Source: Rotaria macrura
Lineage: Eukaryota > Rotifera > Eurotatoria > Philodinida > Philodinidae
Direction of reading: 5' to 3'
NCBI GenBank assembly: GCA_900239685.1
Contig: OENT01000081.1
Location: 124,001-188,000 of the forward strand
DNA: 64,000 nucleotides
Translations under genes and position numbers: made by a program
Notes under the pieces: generated by a model
Databases searched by the model: none
Told to the model about the DNA's origin: nothing
The model's input: the letters and a program-made list of their open reading frames with translations, nothing else
Shown here: piece by piece, positions 49,062-61,385 of the stretch
Numbering within the stretch: position 1 is the stretch's first letter
Layout: each line of letters starts with the position of its first letter

Positions 49062-52000
49062 TTAGACAACATGAATAAATCGACATTGACTACCTAAGTG
49101 AAATTTATAACATTAAGCAATGTATAAAGATGACTAGTGTTTTTCAATATGTTACCTCGTCTGAAAAGCGAAAAAAAAATTCTCATTATATAAATTATTA
49201 TTTTTACTCTGTTAAACTTACTTGCAATTACCGCCGGCAGCATATTTACATGGAACTAAAGTAGAATAAAAATATTTGATAACAATATGATTTTCGGAAA
49301 ATCTGTCAGGTTGAAAACTATAGTGTCTAATGCTTTATTTCGAAAGGGAGTCCACATTGATTTTCTTCGTGAGATGGAAATCTGATAAAAATTCTAGTTC
49401 TATTAATTTAGACGTATAATTCGAATATTATTTTTTTGACAACCAAAAATGAATGAAATCGTTGTATGTATGAATCCAAAATAATCTTTGTTGAACAATC
49501 CATCTACAATTAATATATTCTATTCTCTAGAAAATAATCAAGATTTTCGATGTGGATGGAGGCTGTGCTAGCCTCTCCCCCAATATTTTCAGTTTGCATG
49601 CCACATTTTCATATGCGTTTAGGTTTCTGATAGACTCAAGAGACAAGGTATAAGCTAAATTGTTCGCCACATCTGACAGATTGCCATTGACGCATTTAGG
49701 GGGCGACCGATTGCTCATCCATGACGGAAATAACTAAAGATTTCCACGATTTTAGTTCTTAGATTTTAAGTAAGCAAAAAATTGATTTATATTTCCTGAT
49801 TTCTATCTGTTACTTACAGCTATCCTATCATATGACAGGTTTTGAATGTATGACATTATTTTTAAAAAGGTTTTTGAAATCGAAACCTACATTAAATCTT
49901 TAATCATGGATGTAACTGGTGAGGCAGATATGATCGAGTACTATAGTTTTCTATCTTGGAGACATCTAAAAATCACTCGATAATCTGTTTCTGCGCTCAT
50001 GCGAGAGAGAATCTATTTCTCTACAAATAAATCTGTCGATAACCGTTTTTGAATTTAGTCTTTTTTAGAGGGATGCTGAGTTTACACGAATACCATCTAT
50101 TCAATCGTGTATCTGCGGAGGTAAAAAAGAAGCTAAAAAATTGATAGAAGTATTAAACAATTTTGGCTGAAATTTCAAGTGTGCCACGAAATTCCATAAA
50201 AACTCAACATCTTTAGATGTAATTTTCATAATTTTGGAACACATATTTTAAGAGCAAAACTTTTGGAATCAAAAACGTGAAAATAGCTCTTTTCGGACAG
50301 GCCCATTACTTTGTACTGTGTTAATTCTAATGAGCCAAGATAGTTTAACTTTAAAAGTCAGCATTTATATCATTTTGCTGAGAATTAGACTCGGCATTTG
50401 GTTGTATAAGTATGAACGTTTTAATTGGAAAATTTGTCTTTGAAAAAAATTATTTTCCAAAATACATCAAAAAATAGTCCTCGATGTATTTATTCGAATA
50501 TTTTTTCTTGTGAATAAGTGCCCCAAAACATTGCAAAGGTCTGGAAAACATAGAGCATGAAATTCTCTATCTAATGATGTTAAATACTTTAGTTTAAGCA
50601 TTGACATTGATGATAACTGGCTTCAAAAAATCAATTCATAACTGGAGAGAATAAATGTTTGCAACATGGACTATTAAGCAGGGGTTCATCATTGCAATTT
50701 CGCACCGACATGGAAGATTAATTTAAAAAGTTTACCCAGTCGTTTTGTAGAAAAACGAATTCTCTATAGAATGAACTCATAACCAGATGGTAAAACGATT
50801 GTTAAGGACTCCCAATTTAAATGTAAACAGCTTAAAAATAGTATAAAAATCAGTATGCAACTTTCCGATTCTCAAACTCAATAGAATTTTTTTCTTTTCT
50901 TCTATTCTTAGAAAGCTTAAATCAATCATTTCTATATTCTAAACCTTCGAGTTCTATGCATCATATTGAATATCTCCTGATTGCTACATTGACTATATGT
51001 AAACATACTGTTTTTTTTCTTTTCTGGTGCTAACGGTGGTTTATTCGAAGTGATTGTCTTTTTCATGAAAGATCTATCGCCAAATTGTTCATTGAAGTAA
51101 GTTTTCGGATTCCTGACTTTATTACTGTTCCAATGAGAACGAACACGAGGACGATATGTTTCGTTGCGCCATTCAAGTTTACTATTGTCATTTGTCATTG
51201 TGATATTTGGTTCGTTTATAATGGTTTTGGCATCGTCATGACAATCGAAATAGATACTTTCAAATTGATGATCATTATTTGCTGATTCAAATATTGATGT
51301 ACTTCCCGTACCACCATCAATGCCTTCATCTGTACTTTGTGAACATGTACGTTCATGAGTTGGCAATGGTTTAAAACCAGGTGGAACGCTTTCTTCTTGC
51401 TTCGATTCATTGAATGATAAATTTGAAACAATTCCTTGTTTGTCTTCATCCATAAGTGTCTAATATAAATGTAAATTATAAATTATAAAGAAAGATAAAA
51501 AAATCATCTACAATTATTTTCAGACCAATCAGAAATTTTCCTACGAGATTAACTAACAAGTTTCAAAACAAATGTAGATGTTACTCATCGAACTAACGAG
51601 AAAATCTGTCAAAGTATTTGCCAATCGCAATAGTACTTACTCTTTATGCACTAGTAATAGATAGATCAATTTCACGTGATTAACTACATAGAAATTTTAC
51701 GAACAGTCTCAATAAACTGTTATTTCTTTTGAGAATCATAAACAAAATATTGATTTTTTAAATTCTTTCTTCTAACTTCGTATGGTCGTATTATTCGATG
51801 AGATAAATTGATTTTCACAAGAATTAAATTTACTTGAATGATTTTCCTGAACAGGTGAGTAAATACATAGCATACTTTTAGATAAACGAGAAAACTTCGA
51901 ATATGGAACATCTTAGGATTAATGATACTAAAATATATATAAAGCACACAATGAACGTGTTTGAGATTCGTGCAACGTTCGAAATTTGTATTAGTGAGCA

Positions 52001-53123
52001 GAAGTGATAGCTTTTTATTTTAAGAGAACTACTTAACTTTCGATGTCTCGGTAGAAAAACATTCGGAAAATAAAATTACGGTTGACCTGACCATTTCTTT
52101 CTCACAATAATGGAAATTAAAATATTGTCTAGATCGGATTTCGATTTAGCATCTAACGATGGGTTCCATGATGCACACAAAGTAACTTTTATAAAACTCG
52201 AACATGAAAGCCTCTCTTTTTCAATAGTTGCTGTGTGTGAAGAATTTTATTATTATAGATTAGCTATGAATCAACAGACCGATAGATAAACATAAGTATC
52301 CTGTGTGTTGACTTTGAATGATCATAGTAAAAATAAGATAATTTTTCGAACATGTAGTTCATGAGCTAAATACGTCATTTTTCAGTGAATTTTCGAAAAG
52401 TATTGTTTTCATTTCGTCGAAACTAATTTATACTTGATTCAGAATAAACAATCATCTTATTTAGGAACGTTCTGGCTGCTCATCTCGGTCAATGAACGGA
52501 ATTCACATGTCTTAAAGCATTTACCTGAATAAGAGAGTTGTAATTGTTATGAATGGAATCAATAAGAACTATGAAGAAAAATAAATTTTTATCATGAATT
52601 CAATAACAAAATAAAGAACAAACATGTTATATCTGTTACATTCATAGCTACTGTATTCAATCGCTGCTTTAGTGAAGTCTAAAAAGAAGAGAACATTGCT
52701 AATATATTCTTTTTAGATAGTAAAGTATGTTGTATTACTATTTCATTTAGATCATTAATCGTCGAAATACAATATAACTCAGTATTATTGATTGATTTAC
52801 ATAGTTCTCTCGTTCGATTATTATTTAATTGTATTTTAAAACGTTGATGATTACTCAATTTAGAAAAATCAATATTCGCCATAGAATCAAGCGGTCGATT
52901 GAATAATAAAATATCATATTGTTTCAAATGAAATAAAATTTTAAATGTTTGAGAGAATAGTTCTAATAATTCATGCATAGTAAAATAGACTTTATTCAAT
53001 TTAATACGCTGCCGTTGTTGACCAAATTCGACAATGATTGTTGGCATGTCCTATTTCGAAAATCAAATTGTATTTAGAAAAGAAGAATCATATCCTTCGT
53101 CTCACCGAATCCATTGCTCTCAT
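49062..53123 (-). CDS. CCCH zinc-finger protein with N-terminal ubiquitin/PB1-like region, copy A
   Basis: Proposed eight exons, 323 codons: 53106-53123, 52739-53050, 52624-52678, 52525-52568, 50988-51459, 49222-49255, 49156-49160 and 49062-49093. The N-terminal region ('IIVEFGQQRQRIKLN') aligns with copy B, then a helical segment, a 44-nt exon ('LIDSIHNNYNSLIQ'; the same length as in copy B), a long polar linker encoded by one large exon ('VPPGFKPLP' near its start), and a CCCH finger 'CKYAAGGNCKRGSQCRFIH' assembled from three exons. The middle one of these is only 5 nt, and without it a finger residue pair is lost or the frame stops. The protein ends three residues after the finger His. The donor of the big exon is uncertain: the chosen one (50988) gives the required phase; the frame could otherwise read on to a stop at 50932. 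The likely role is RNA binding, by inference from the finger. Confidence 0.72.
49156..49160 (-). other. 5-nt microexon (ACGAG) of CCCH copy A
   Basis: On the minus strand cttttcag is followed by ACGAG and then gtaacat. Inserted between the flanking exons it gives Lys-Arg-Gly and restores the exact Cys-x5-Cys spacing of the zinc finger. The finger is encoded without interruption in copy B. Confidence 0.65.
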
Positions 53124-53432
53124 CTAAAAGGTATACACGTATCAATGTAGACATATAAAATGAACTATATATCCGTTCATCGATAGCAAGCAAAGTCTTG
53201 TCTATGCCCTGTCTTTTTTTTTCGTTTCGTTCTGATGGTAATGACTAATATAATTCGAATAGCCAATCAATTGTTTAACGAAATTTTAAATATATATACA
53301 TATATTTATATATATATTAGAAATCATAACAAAAAAGAAAAAATCTAATAAATAGATTAACCATGAACATATACAACGATTTATGTTACAGATGCTTATC
53401 GCTAAAGAAAAACATTCCTTTTAAGATTTCTA
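53124..53432. other. Short intergenic gap
   Basis: About 310 bp of AT-rich sequence with TATA-like AT runs near 53290-53320, between the CCCH copy A start and the end of the small gene upstream. It probably contains the copy A promoter. Nothing else is seen. Confidence 0.45.
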
Positions 53433-53847
53433 TCAATGTCTTCGTTTTGACGTATGTACAGAGGTCGCCATTGGCATAGATTTATATAAACGTGATGATC
53501 GTTGAAAATTCGATTGGGATGCATCTTGTGGTTGTGACGTTGATGATGTTATAGCAAGAAGGCTTTTCAACATTGATCTTTCAAATTCAAGCCGTTTCGA
53601 ATCATTTGAAGGGATATTGAAAGCATCGAATTGCCGTGATCGATGTTCATAAACTAAACGAAGTAAAAGTAAACGCTGGTCACCGTTGGATGTATTCGAT
53701 TGATCAAGTAAATTTTCAATTTGTTGAGATAGTGTCAATTCAGTTTTCTAATAATTGTTAAATTACATTCAAGACATAAGCTTATTTATTTGAACTTACA
53801 TTTGATTTTCGTCGAAAATTTGCTAGTAATTTATCGAAAAGATGCAT
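53433..53847 (-). CDS. Small unrecognised protein, two exons, 120 codons
   Basis: Exons 53800-53847 and 53433-53747 join across a 52-bp GT..AG intron in phase 0 and encode a 120-residue polar protein. It starts 'MHLFDKLLANFRRKSN', has a helical middle ('LTLSQQIENLLDQ', 'LLLLRLVYEHRSRQFDAF') and ends in a Ser/Arg/Lys-rich tail. There is no signal peptide, membrane segment or known motif. It may have further 5' exons, since the ATG is preceded by AT-rich sequence without a clear promoter. It lies between the LHFPL-type gene and the CCCH pair on the same strand. Function unknown. Confidence 0.6.
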
Positions 53848-54417
53848 GCATTCATGTGTATTTACGCGTGAGAAAACAATAAATAATGAATGACTGACGA
53901 AAGATAAAGAATAGAAGAAAAAATAAGAGAAAAGATAGACAATTGTTTATATTGTTGTTGTCAAGACATAGTATATTTATAGGCTACGCCACGTCGTTTT
54001 GACTCTTTCTTTCTCTGATATAGTGAAATAATTGTTAAATCTCTATTTCATCTAATCGTTTAATTAAACAAACTCATATTTTTAGTCAACAGAAGAATTC
54101 ATTGATTGACATTTTCTCATGATCTTTCAAGATGAATAAGTGCTTGTGTATAGAAATGCATTTAATTCAAGGTGATGATCATTTCGTTTTCTCTATCCTA
54201 TGAAAAACAGTTTATCCTAGCCGATATCAATATATTTGATTATGAAGTAATGCGTCAAATTGAATTACTTTGTAGCTTTCAAATAAAATCCAATAGATGT
54301 GTGGAATTAGCAGCATGAATTGTATTTTCATTAGTGCAAGATTATTTGAAATTCAGAAAGAAAATAGTTCAAGTTTATCAGTCTGTTTCTCAATGAGACC
54401 ATCAAATAAAATGATGA
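53848..54417. other. Intergenic stretch
   Basis: 570 bp of AT-rich sequence 3' of the LHFPL-family gene and 5' of the small gene. No feature is supported beyond likely UTR and promoter. Confidence 0.45.
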
Positions 54418-55146
54418 TTAACGTCGCTGTATAGTATTTGTTGACATTGTTTGTTCAGATAATGTTCGATCATCAATTGCTTCATGAAGTTCGCCATATT
54501 TTGATAGAACATGATTTGGATTCATAACTTCTCGCATAGTGTCATTCGGTGGTTGTTTTAGACCAAGAAAAAATCCTAGTATTGCAAGCATTGTTACATT
54601 GAATAATGCAATGATAGCTAATATATAGGCCCATCGGATTTGACAAGTATCAAGTTGAAAATCATTAGCATTAGAACCGCATACTGTTCGAATCGTGTCA
54701 TTATCAAAACCGAATGGATAAACAATAACAGCGACAAGTAAACAAATGGCACAAATTATTTGTATGAATGCACATATAAAATAAACCAAACGTGAACTTA
54801 AAAATAAGAAACATATGAACAAAGCTAGACATAAAAGAATCAGTAGGGCCGAAAAACCAACAAAGAATGTTGCAACTGTAAATGGTACATTAAGTATTGT
54901 TCCGAAATTTGTCCATGTACCTTGACAATCGAATTCATAATCCGTTGTTGTACTTACACAGTATGAATATAAGCCAAAATGACCAGCACGTGGACTTGAT
55001 AAAGTATCACCAATCCATTGTGGTTGTGAAAATATAAATATATTAAGAATGGCAAAGCAAGCTGTTAGAAACATCCATATGAAACCAATGATTCGACATA
55101 TCCATAAAAACGTTAAATTTTGTTTTGGTTCTATTGCAATCATCAC
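54418..55146 (-). CDS. LHFPL-family tetraspan membrane protein, single exon
   Basis: A 242-codon uninterrupted frame encodes a four-pass membrane protein of the lipoma HMGIC fusion partner-like family (LHFPL3/4/5 group). Transmembrane segments lie at about 15-37, 89-113, 118-142 and 170-193. Family marks are 'SQPQWIGDT' and 'GHFGLYSYC' in the first extracellular loop, a following 'CQGTW', 'YPFGFDNDTIRTVCG' before TM4 and 'CQIRWAYILAIIALFN' entering TM4. The length is normal for the family. Members act as auxiliary subunits of ion-channel or receptor complexes such as the hair-cell mechanotransduction channel or GABA-A receptors; which partner applies here is unknown. The start is the first ATG of a Met-Met pair. 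The lack of introns contrasts with the neighbouring genes and could reflect retroposition or intron loss. Confidence 0.88.
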   Translation of the reverse strand: MMIAIEPKQNLTFLWICRIIGFIWMFLTACFAILNIFIFSQPQWIGDTLSSPRAGHFGLYSYCVSTTTDYEFDCQGTWTNFGTILNVPFTVATFFVGFSALLILLCLALFICFLFLSSRLVYFICAFIQIICAICLLVAVIVYPFGFDNDTIRTVCGSNANDFQLDTCQIRWAYILAIIALFNVTMLAILGFFLGLKQPPNDTMREVMNPNHVLSKYGELHEAIDDRTLSEQTMSTNTIQRR

Positions 55147-56915
55147 GTATGATAGATATAATCAATGTATGAACTATTTTTCGTTTTTTTTTCTCTTCTA
55201 CGTTGTTTTACTATCTAGTCACTATGCAATTTGCCATTGCTAATCCTTTGTTCTTCATGTTGATTGATTGTCCTTCGCATCTCAATTTGCACGTGTATAG
55301 AGAATCTCGATTTAAAGTTCGTCGTGTAACAAATAAGAACAAACGAAATTGTGAATAGTATAAATTTTGTTCGTCTCTTCTTTTATTTGTTGTTTGGTAA
55401 GATAATGACATTTTTAGAAATACTTGAGCCGAAAAGTTCAGGGATTTCTTATTTAAATATTGAATTTAGAAAATACAAAGTGAATGAATGATCGAATTAA
55501 TTCGCATGCTATTTGTTTGCTCATGACAACAAAACAAGTGTAAGATATTGACCAACGTTCTATTAAAATTCTTCTATCTCTCGTTTATGCAATTCACTAT
55601 ATCTTATGTTGAACTGTTCATAGAAAAGGAAGAAAAAAAACTTTAAGCGAATTCTAGAATCTGATCGACTAAGATCAAGAGTATTAAGTGTTCTTCAATC
55701 AATAGATGTAGTAACATTGATATTTTAAAAATGGTAATAATGAATCAGTCCATGAACGATAGAAAAAAAAATCTCCATGGCAAATATTAATATGAATGGA
55801 ATAAATTAAAAAGAAATTGGAATTTATTTTCGATGTTGTAAATGGTCTTATGAGTAATGAACATGAATTGAGCCAGCTAAGTATAGGGATTGTTAAATTG
55901 TGGATACTGTCATGAATGTTCAAACAACATCTCATCGAGTTGTTTACACTGAATACTGAAAAATCGAATTATCAGTGAAACTCAGTTCGTGCTATATTGT
56001 ATCATTTGTAGAAAATACTTGATTAGATGTTCGACTAGTAGCAAATTAGAATTTTTAGAATTACTTAACATGATCCATTGGTGATATTACTAGTATGAAT
56101 TCAATTAGTAGCTTCCTCACTTTATTATTATTATTATTATTAGTCGTACAAATCATATACAATTTGAGAGAAAAACCTACTTATGGGTATTGACAAAATT
56201 ATCTTATACGTATGGGCAGTAACTACTTAAAAATTCGATCAAATCAATAAGACATATTAAAGCCTGTTGGTCAACATTCGATGGTGATATTATCATGGCT
56301 GCAGTTAGTAATGTACATTTTTCATTGTAAAATATGAAAATATTCAAGTTTATGTATGATATCAGAAATCAAAACAAGAACGTTCCTATCCACAATCATA
56401 GATATGCTGGTATCCCTATGAATCGAGTTTGATTGTTACATAATAGAAACGATGACAATCACTTAATATAAGAAACATAAAAAGTATGGATACATTTTTA
56501 TTTCAATGATCCTATTTGGAAAGGAAAAATTATGCATCACAAGTAAGCTCAATCGATATTCAAACCCTAGAATACATCTTGCATTCCTTACTTGTACATT
56601 TTAGTAGAATTACTAAAATTTTCTTGTGAACGCTTTAATTGGTTTACCTTTAAGATGATTGTTTTATATTTACGAAGAGCGATGATATCAGGAACAGAAA
56701 AAATAGGAGTCTGTGGGGGCGGGGAGAGGAGACGCGATGCATGGAAATGGTTCGAATGCCGAAAAGATGGATATAGAACTTTAAAAACTACAAAAATGCG
56801 AATTTTGTTTTTTTTCCATTTTACGGCTGTTTTCCTGTTAAAAAAATTCGATTTTGGCTAGAAACTCCAGTAGTAAGGTATTCTCTATCCCCTCCCCCGT
56901 CCTCCAATCTACCCC
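55147..56915. other. Gene-free stretch upstream of the LHFPL gene
   Basis: No coding region supported. It contains a TTA microsatellite (about 56125-56145) and a GC-richer purine patch (56705-56735). The part next to 55147 should include the LHFPL-type gene promoter. Confidence 0.45.
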
Positions 56916-57573
56916 GGACTGGTCCCATAACTCGTCCCATGCTAACTGGTCCCATATAATTGTGTCCTAATTCGTCCCATATAAAAAAGTCCATTCCGAA
57001 ATCGTCCCATTCTACTTATGGCCCTGATTAGTTTATCAATTAAAATTAGTCTTAATAGCATGAGGGGGGTGGGATGACATCTTACTACTTTATTTGATAA
57101 CGTGGTGAGTTCATTGAACCTGTATACGATGTGGAAGATAGTATAGATAATTTAAACTTTGTTCATATCTTGATAGCACCTATTTTTCGTTAACATGTTT
57201 CGATTTGCAACAAGTGAAAGAAAATTATGTGACAAAATAGATGAAAAATTTCTTGAACTAATGGATCCATATGAAAAAGGTCTCATAACTCCAACTGAAT
57301 TAGCTATTAAATAAACAGTGATGGTTGATAGAAAAGATTAAATTCTTCATCTAAATTTTTTTTTCTACAAATGTACTCAATTTTCTCTTCTTATGTATAT
57401 GAAACTTGATATAGAATACATTATATACGGATATTATTCAATGTCTGAATTGATAAACGAATCAGGGCCGTAAGTAGAATGGAACGAGTTCGGAATCGAC
57501 TTTTTTATATGGGACGAAGTAAGACACAATTATATGGGAGCAGTTAGCATGGAACGAGTAATGGGACCAGTCC
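56916..57573. mobile_element. 658-bp non-autonomous DNA transposon with 126-bp terminal inverted repeats
   Basis: The arms 56916-57041 and 57448-57573 are near-identical reverse complements over 126 bp. Each carries several spaced copies of GTCCCAT, starting GGACTGGTCCCAT. The 406-bp interior has no transposase, but includes a 39-codon frame starting at 57196. No convincing target-site duplication was found at the edges. It would need a transposase from elsewhere, so it is MITE-like. The family is not recognised. Confidence 0.8.
57196..57315 (+). pseudogene. Possible captured coding fragment inside the element
   Basis: A frame from an ATG reads 'FATSERKLCDKIDEKFLELM' and then a loop 'DPYEKGLITPTEL' before TAA. 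The loop loosely resembles an EF-hand. Coding-like frame continues after the stop for about ten codons, suggesting decay. It could be a host gene fragment carried by the transposon. No family is assigned. Confidence 0.25.
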
Positions 57574-60500
57574 AGGTGACACCCTATCCGTCCAGTATCA
57601 CGTGCCTGAGGAAAAAAACGCACACACGATGTATAATTAGAGATAGCGAACGAAAGGAAAAAAGCAGAACTCGAAGTGTGTATTCAACGAAAGATAATCT
57701 AGTAATTTCAGTGAACTATCGTGGATTGATGTAGTTTTGAGCAACTTTCATCCTGAACAATTGTACTACGATTAGGCTTACAATGTACTGACTTTTTTTT
57801 TTAAATTGCTGATTTTTTTCCAAAATATGTTCTGCCTATTTCTCTGATTTTCAGGTGTAGAACACTGCGACTCCTGAATCATTTAAGTGTCGATAAAAAG
57901 ATTTCTATCAAAAAGATGTGTGTTTTAATTACTTCTTAGAATGCATATCTTTATCTACTTTAATTTATTCTTATGAACGTTGTCATCAAAAAAACATAGG
58001 ACTGAGAAAAATAGTTTCATTCTCAAGTAACTATATTTATTTATCATGATTTCACTTCGTGAATATATTGTTAGTGCTTTCATTGTGCTCATTATTAGTA
58101 TATCGTTTCTATTACTGCAAATATTTGCACTTCTTCTATTATTCTTGTCTACTACATATATGTTTTTCTGTGAAGTTGTCCGCATGACATCATCTATCGC
58201 TAGTTAGAATCTATTAGTTATTGTTGCTTTATTAGAAAAGATGGCATAATTATTAGCTTCATTTTGCAAAGATAATCAAACGTCTGCTTTAGTATCTTAT
58301 AAAACACCAATTAATAATTAACACGAAGATGAAATAGAAAATGAAGAATCGTTTTTTATATATAAGAATATGTCTCGATCATCATTTATTAAATTTAGTA
58401 TACTTGCTGAATGATTTAGTGCATCGTGTTTGTTCGATTACATGAATGATATATTGCTGTTTTAATACTATTCTGAAAATCATTGAAATTTTGTGAACAG
58501 TTATCTTTTGAGAGCAATCATACTACCCGGTGTCCCTCCCAAAATACTTCCTTACATTTTACTTTGCGTACTTATATATCATATATCTCAGCATTATGAT
58601 GAGTGATAGAATCTTGATTTTGTTTTCAAAAAATGTACCATTGAAAGTTTTACAAAGATTGCTCGACCAAGATTTCTACTATTATGTTCCGATGAATTCT
58701 CCTAGAATCAAAATGAAACACTACCTTTTAATGTAACTTTCTATCAGATAAGCATAAGAGAAATGTTTTTCTATTTTGTGTACTGATGAATATTCTAAAT
58801 ACTCATGATATATATATATATATATATATCATTAAAGCTGTCTATATTCTTATTGTGAAATCTCGTTTTGAAATAGAAAAAAAGGAACTTTTAATAACAT
58901 TTGCAACGTTTGGTTATACTCAACAGAATTCGAAATGGGAACATTAAGAAAATCGTCAATTTTAACCAAGTAGAAAAAAATTCATGAAAGAGAATCAACA
59001 GAGGTTTCCTCATGTAGATTTTGCAGAGCTTCCGACGGTGTATCTTTTGAAAAAAAAATCAAAATTCTATCATTTAATCATGCTGAGATATAAGAAAAAT
59101 AAAAAGTGTGCAAACATTTTTCGTACATCTGATATTTTCTTTAAATCACTTATGCAAGTATAGAAATTGATTTTTAATAAGTACAATACTTCAACGATCT
59201 CTTAGGATTCCTTCGAAGTAAATTAAGGCCATTAATGGTTTCAAATGTCACACGAATGTCTGTGCATTGATGATGATTTTTCAATAGTTATTAAATCCTA
59301 CAAATATCTAGAATCATTTTTAGCATGTTCTTTTTTCAGTATCTCATACAATAACGAACATTCACAAATAAAATGCTGCTAGAACGTGAATTGCTATTGA
59401 AATTATTGATCACAAATTAATTCTAAGAATCTTTATTCTTTCTACTCCTTGTTCGAAAACGATCAGTAACCTTGAATAAATGATTGAGACATATGTCGAA
59501 CAGCTACATAGATTTATTAATTATTGTAGTACTGAAAACATTTACAAAATGTTGCATATTCAATAAGTAACCAAGAATATGTATTCTATGTGAATGAAGA
59601 ACTGATATGAACATTTGAATAACTATGATAGACTCAAATCGTTAGAATAAATTGTTTAAAAGCTTTCACATAAACAAATATTTGATTTTTTTTGTGAGTG
59701 AGCTGTCAGTCATTCATAATACAGAAATTAAATCCCCTGACATTCATCTGTCTGGTGGCCTGTATGGCATGATGACCTCAAAAAAATGTAACCATTACGA
59801 TAGTTTTATAATAGTATTTAGTCAGGTGATATTTTTTCATTTATTGACAGAGACATGAAAAACTCTACACCAAATATACTTGTATCACTGCATTGTATGC
59901 CGGAAAAAAAACTCTATGAATATCTTCATATAGGAAAGCCGTATATATTATCATAGTAATAAAGTAAAATATTTTCGTTTATTCACGATTTCATGTAAAC
60001 TTTAAAGAAATATTTGACGATGTTTGCATAATGGAAAATTTATAAAGCTAAACGTTACTACATTGTGTCATCTCATTTAACATCACAATTGTTTCACAGT
60101 GTGATTTATTTTCAGAATGATGTCTGTATTTCATTCTACATAAAATAAACGAAATATAACCATAGTTTTATTTTGGATGAAAAATGCCAGTTAAATTACC
60201 ACTGGCATCTTTCGGTTACATTAGTCATCTACAAGTCAAGAAACAGGAGTGTAAGGTTGCTTGTAATTTTCTGTAATAGTGAACTTGGAAAAACTTTCAC
60301 TCTCTATTCAAAATGAAGAAAAGTGAAGTGTTTCTTTTTCTAACATTTTCTCAATACAATTCAAGTGATCATTTTTTTAAGAGAAAAAAATATTAAAGAT
60401 ATATAGTTAAGTGGTAAAAGAATGAAGAAATCAATGTTTAAAAATTATTCATATAAATATATATGCATTCATGTAAAAATATACATTCACACAATTGAAG

Positions 60501-60654
60501 TAATTGATACGTTATATTACTACGATAAAGTGAATTATTACCTCATTTACACATGTTCAACAAGAATATATAAATGTACATTATTTTTCTCTAGCTTTTG
60601 TGCAAGGCGATGAATTTCATTCATCGTTTTACTTTGAAAACATTTAGTAGCGTC
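57574..60654. other. Gene-free AT-rich stretch
   Basis: No gene supported; includes an AT dinucleotide run at about 58808-58830. Short frames found on both strands lack domains and splice context. Confidence 0.45.
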
Positions 60655-60813
60655 AAACTTAAATTCAATTTAGTTTTCAAGTTTCAACTAGTTATCAACT
60701 ATATGGTGGCTATTCTCTTTCATTCCTTATGAGGCACCCTCATCGAGACAAGCGTCCCCCCCCCCCACCAAGGTTGCAAATTGAAACTTGAAAACTAAAT
60801 TGAATTCAAGTTT
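60655..60813. repeat. 33-bp inverted repeat flanking a C-run
   Basis: Arms 60655-60687 and 60781-60813 are reverse complements with one mismatch. The 93-bp spacer contains a run of about ten C residues. It may be a foldback element or a very short MITE. Confidence 0.75.
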
Positions 60814-61385
60814 CACATGTTTGAAAACCTTTAGGAATGTTTTTGACTTTTGACGTTATATATTCTTCTACTTAAAATTAATTGCCTTAATTTTTAGTTG
60901 TTTGTTACATATTTTCCGGTTGATTTATTCGCCTTCGCTTTCATATCATTGATTTTTTTATTAGTGAATATAATGTACGTGAAACTGAAACGATGAACGC
61001 AAGAAAAATTACGTTGAATTATTTAACAATAGATGGTATTAAACTTATGACTATTTACATGTTAAACAAGTAAACATGACAACTTATATTTCTTCATTTT
61101 TTTTTCGGATAATGTTGTGCAGTGTTCGGTAACTAATCAACATTCATGCATGTAGATGTTGGTTCGACTTTGCAATAGTCTGCCAAAATTGCTTTTCTTT
61201 TCTTTTTCTTCTCTCATTCTTATGCTATTCTCAATTGAAAGAATTGAAACAAAATCTTATCGACACATCATCATAGCAAGTGGCCAGATCTTTTCTTTCA
61301 ACAGCTCGACATACTCGCATATACATAGTGACAAAAACATCAACTGTGAAATAGACGTGAAACATTCTTACAATCATCGGCAAGA
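60814..61385. other. Upstream region of the 61386 gene
   Basis: 572 bp with no coding feature, probably containing the promoter and 5' UTR of the plus-strand gene that follows. Confidence 0.4.

Noticed and set aside
56740-56765. GGTTCGAATGCC as a possible tRNA T-arm
   Set aside because: No matching acceptor, D or anticodon stems can be folded around it.
56592-56861. 89-codon plus-strand frame
   Set aside because: Composition is irregular and no domain, start context or splice partner is visible.
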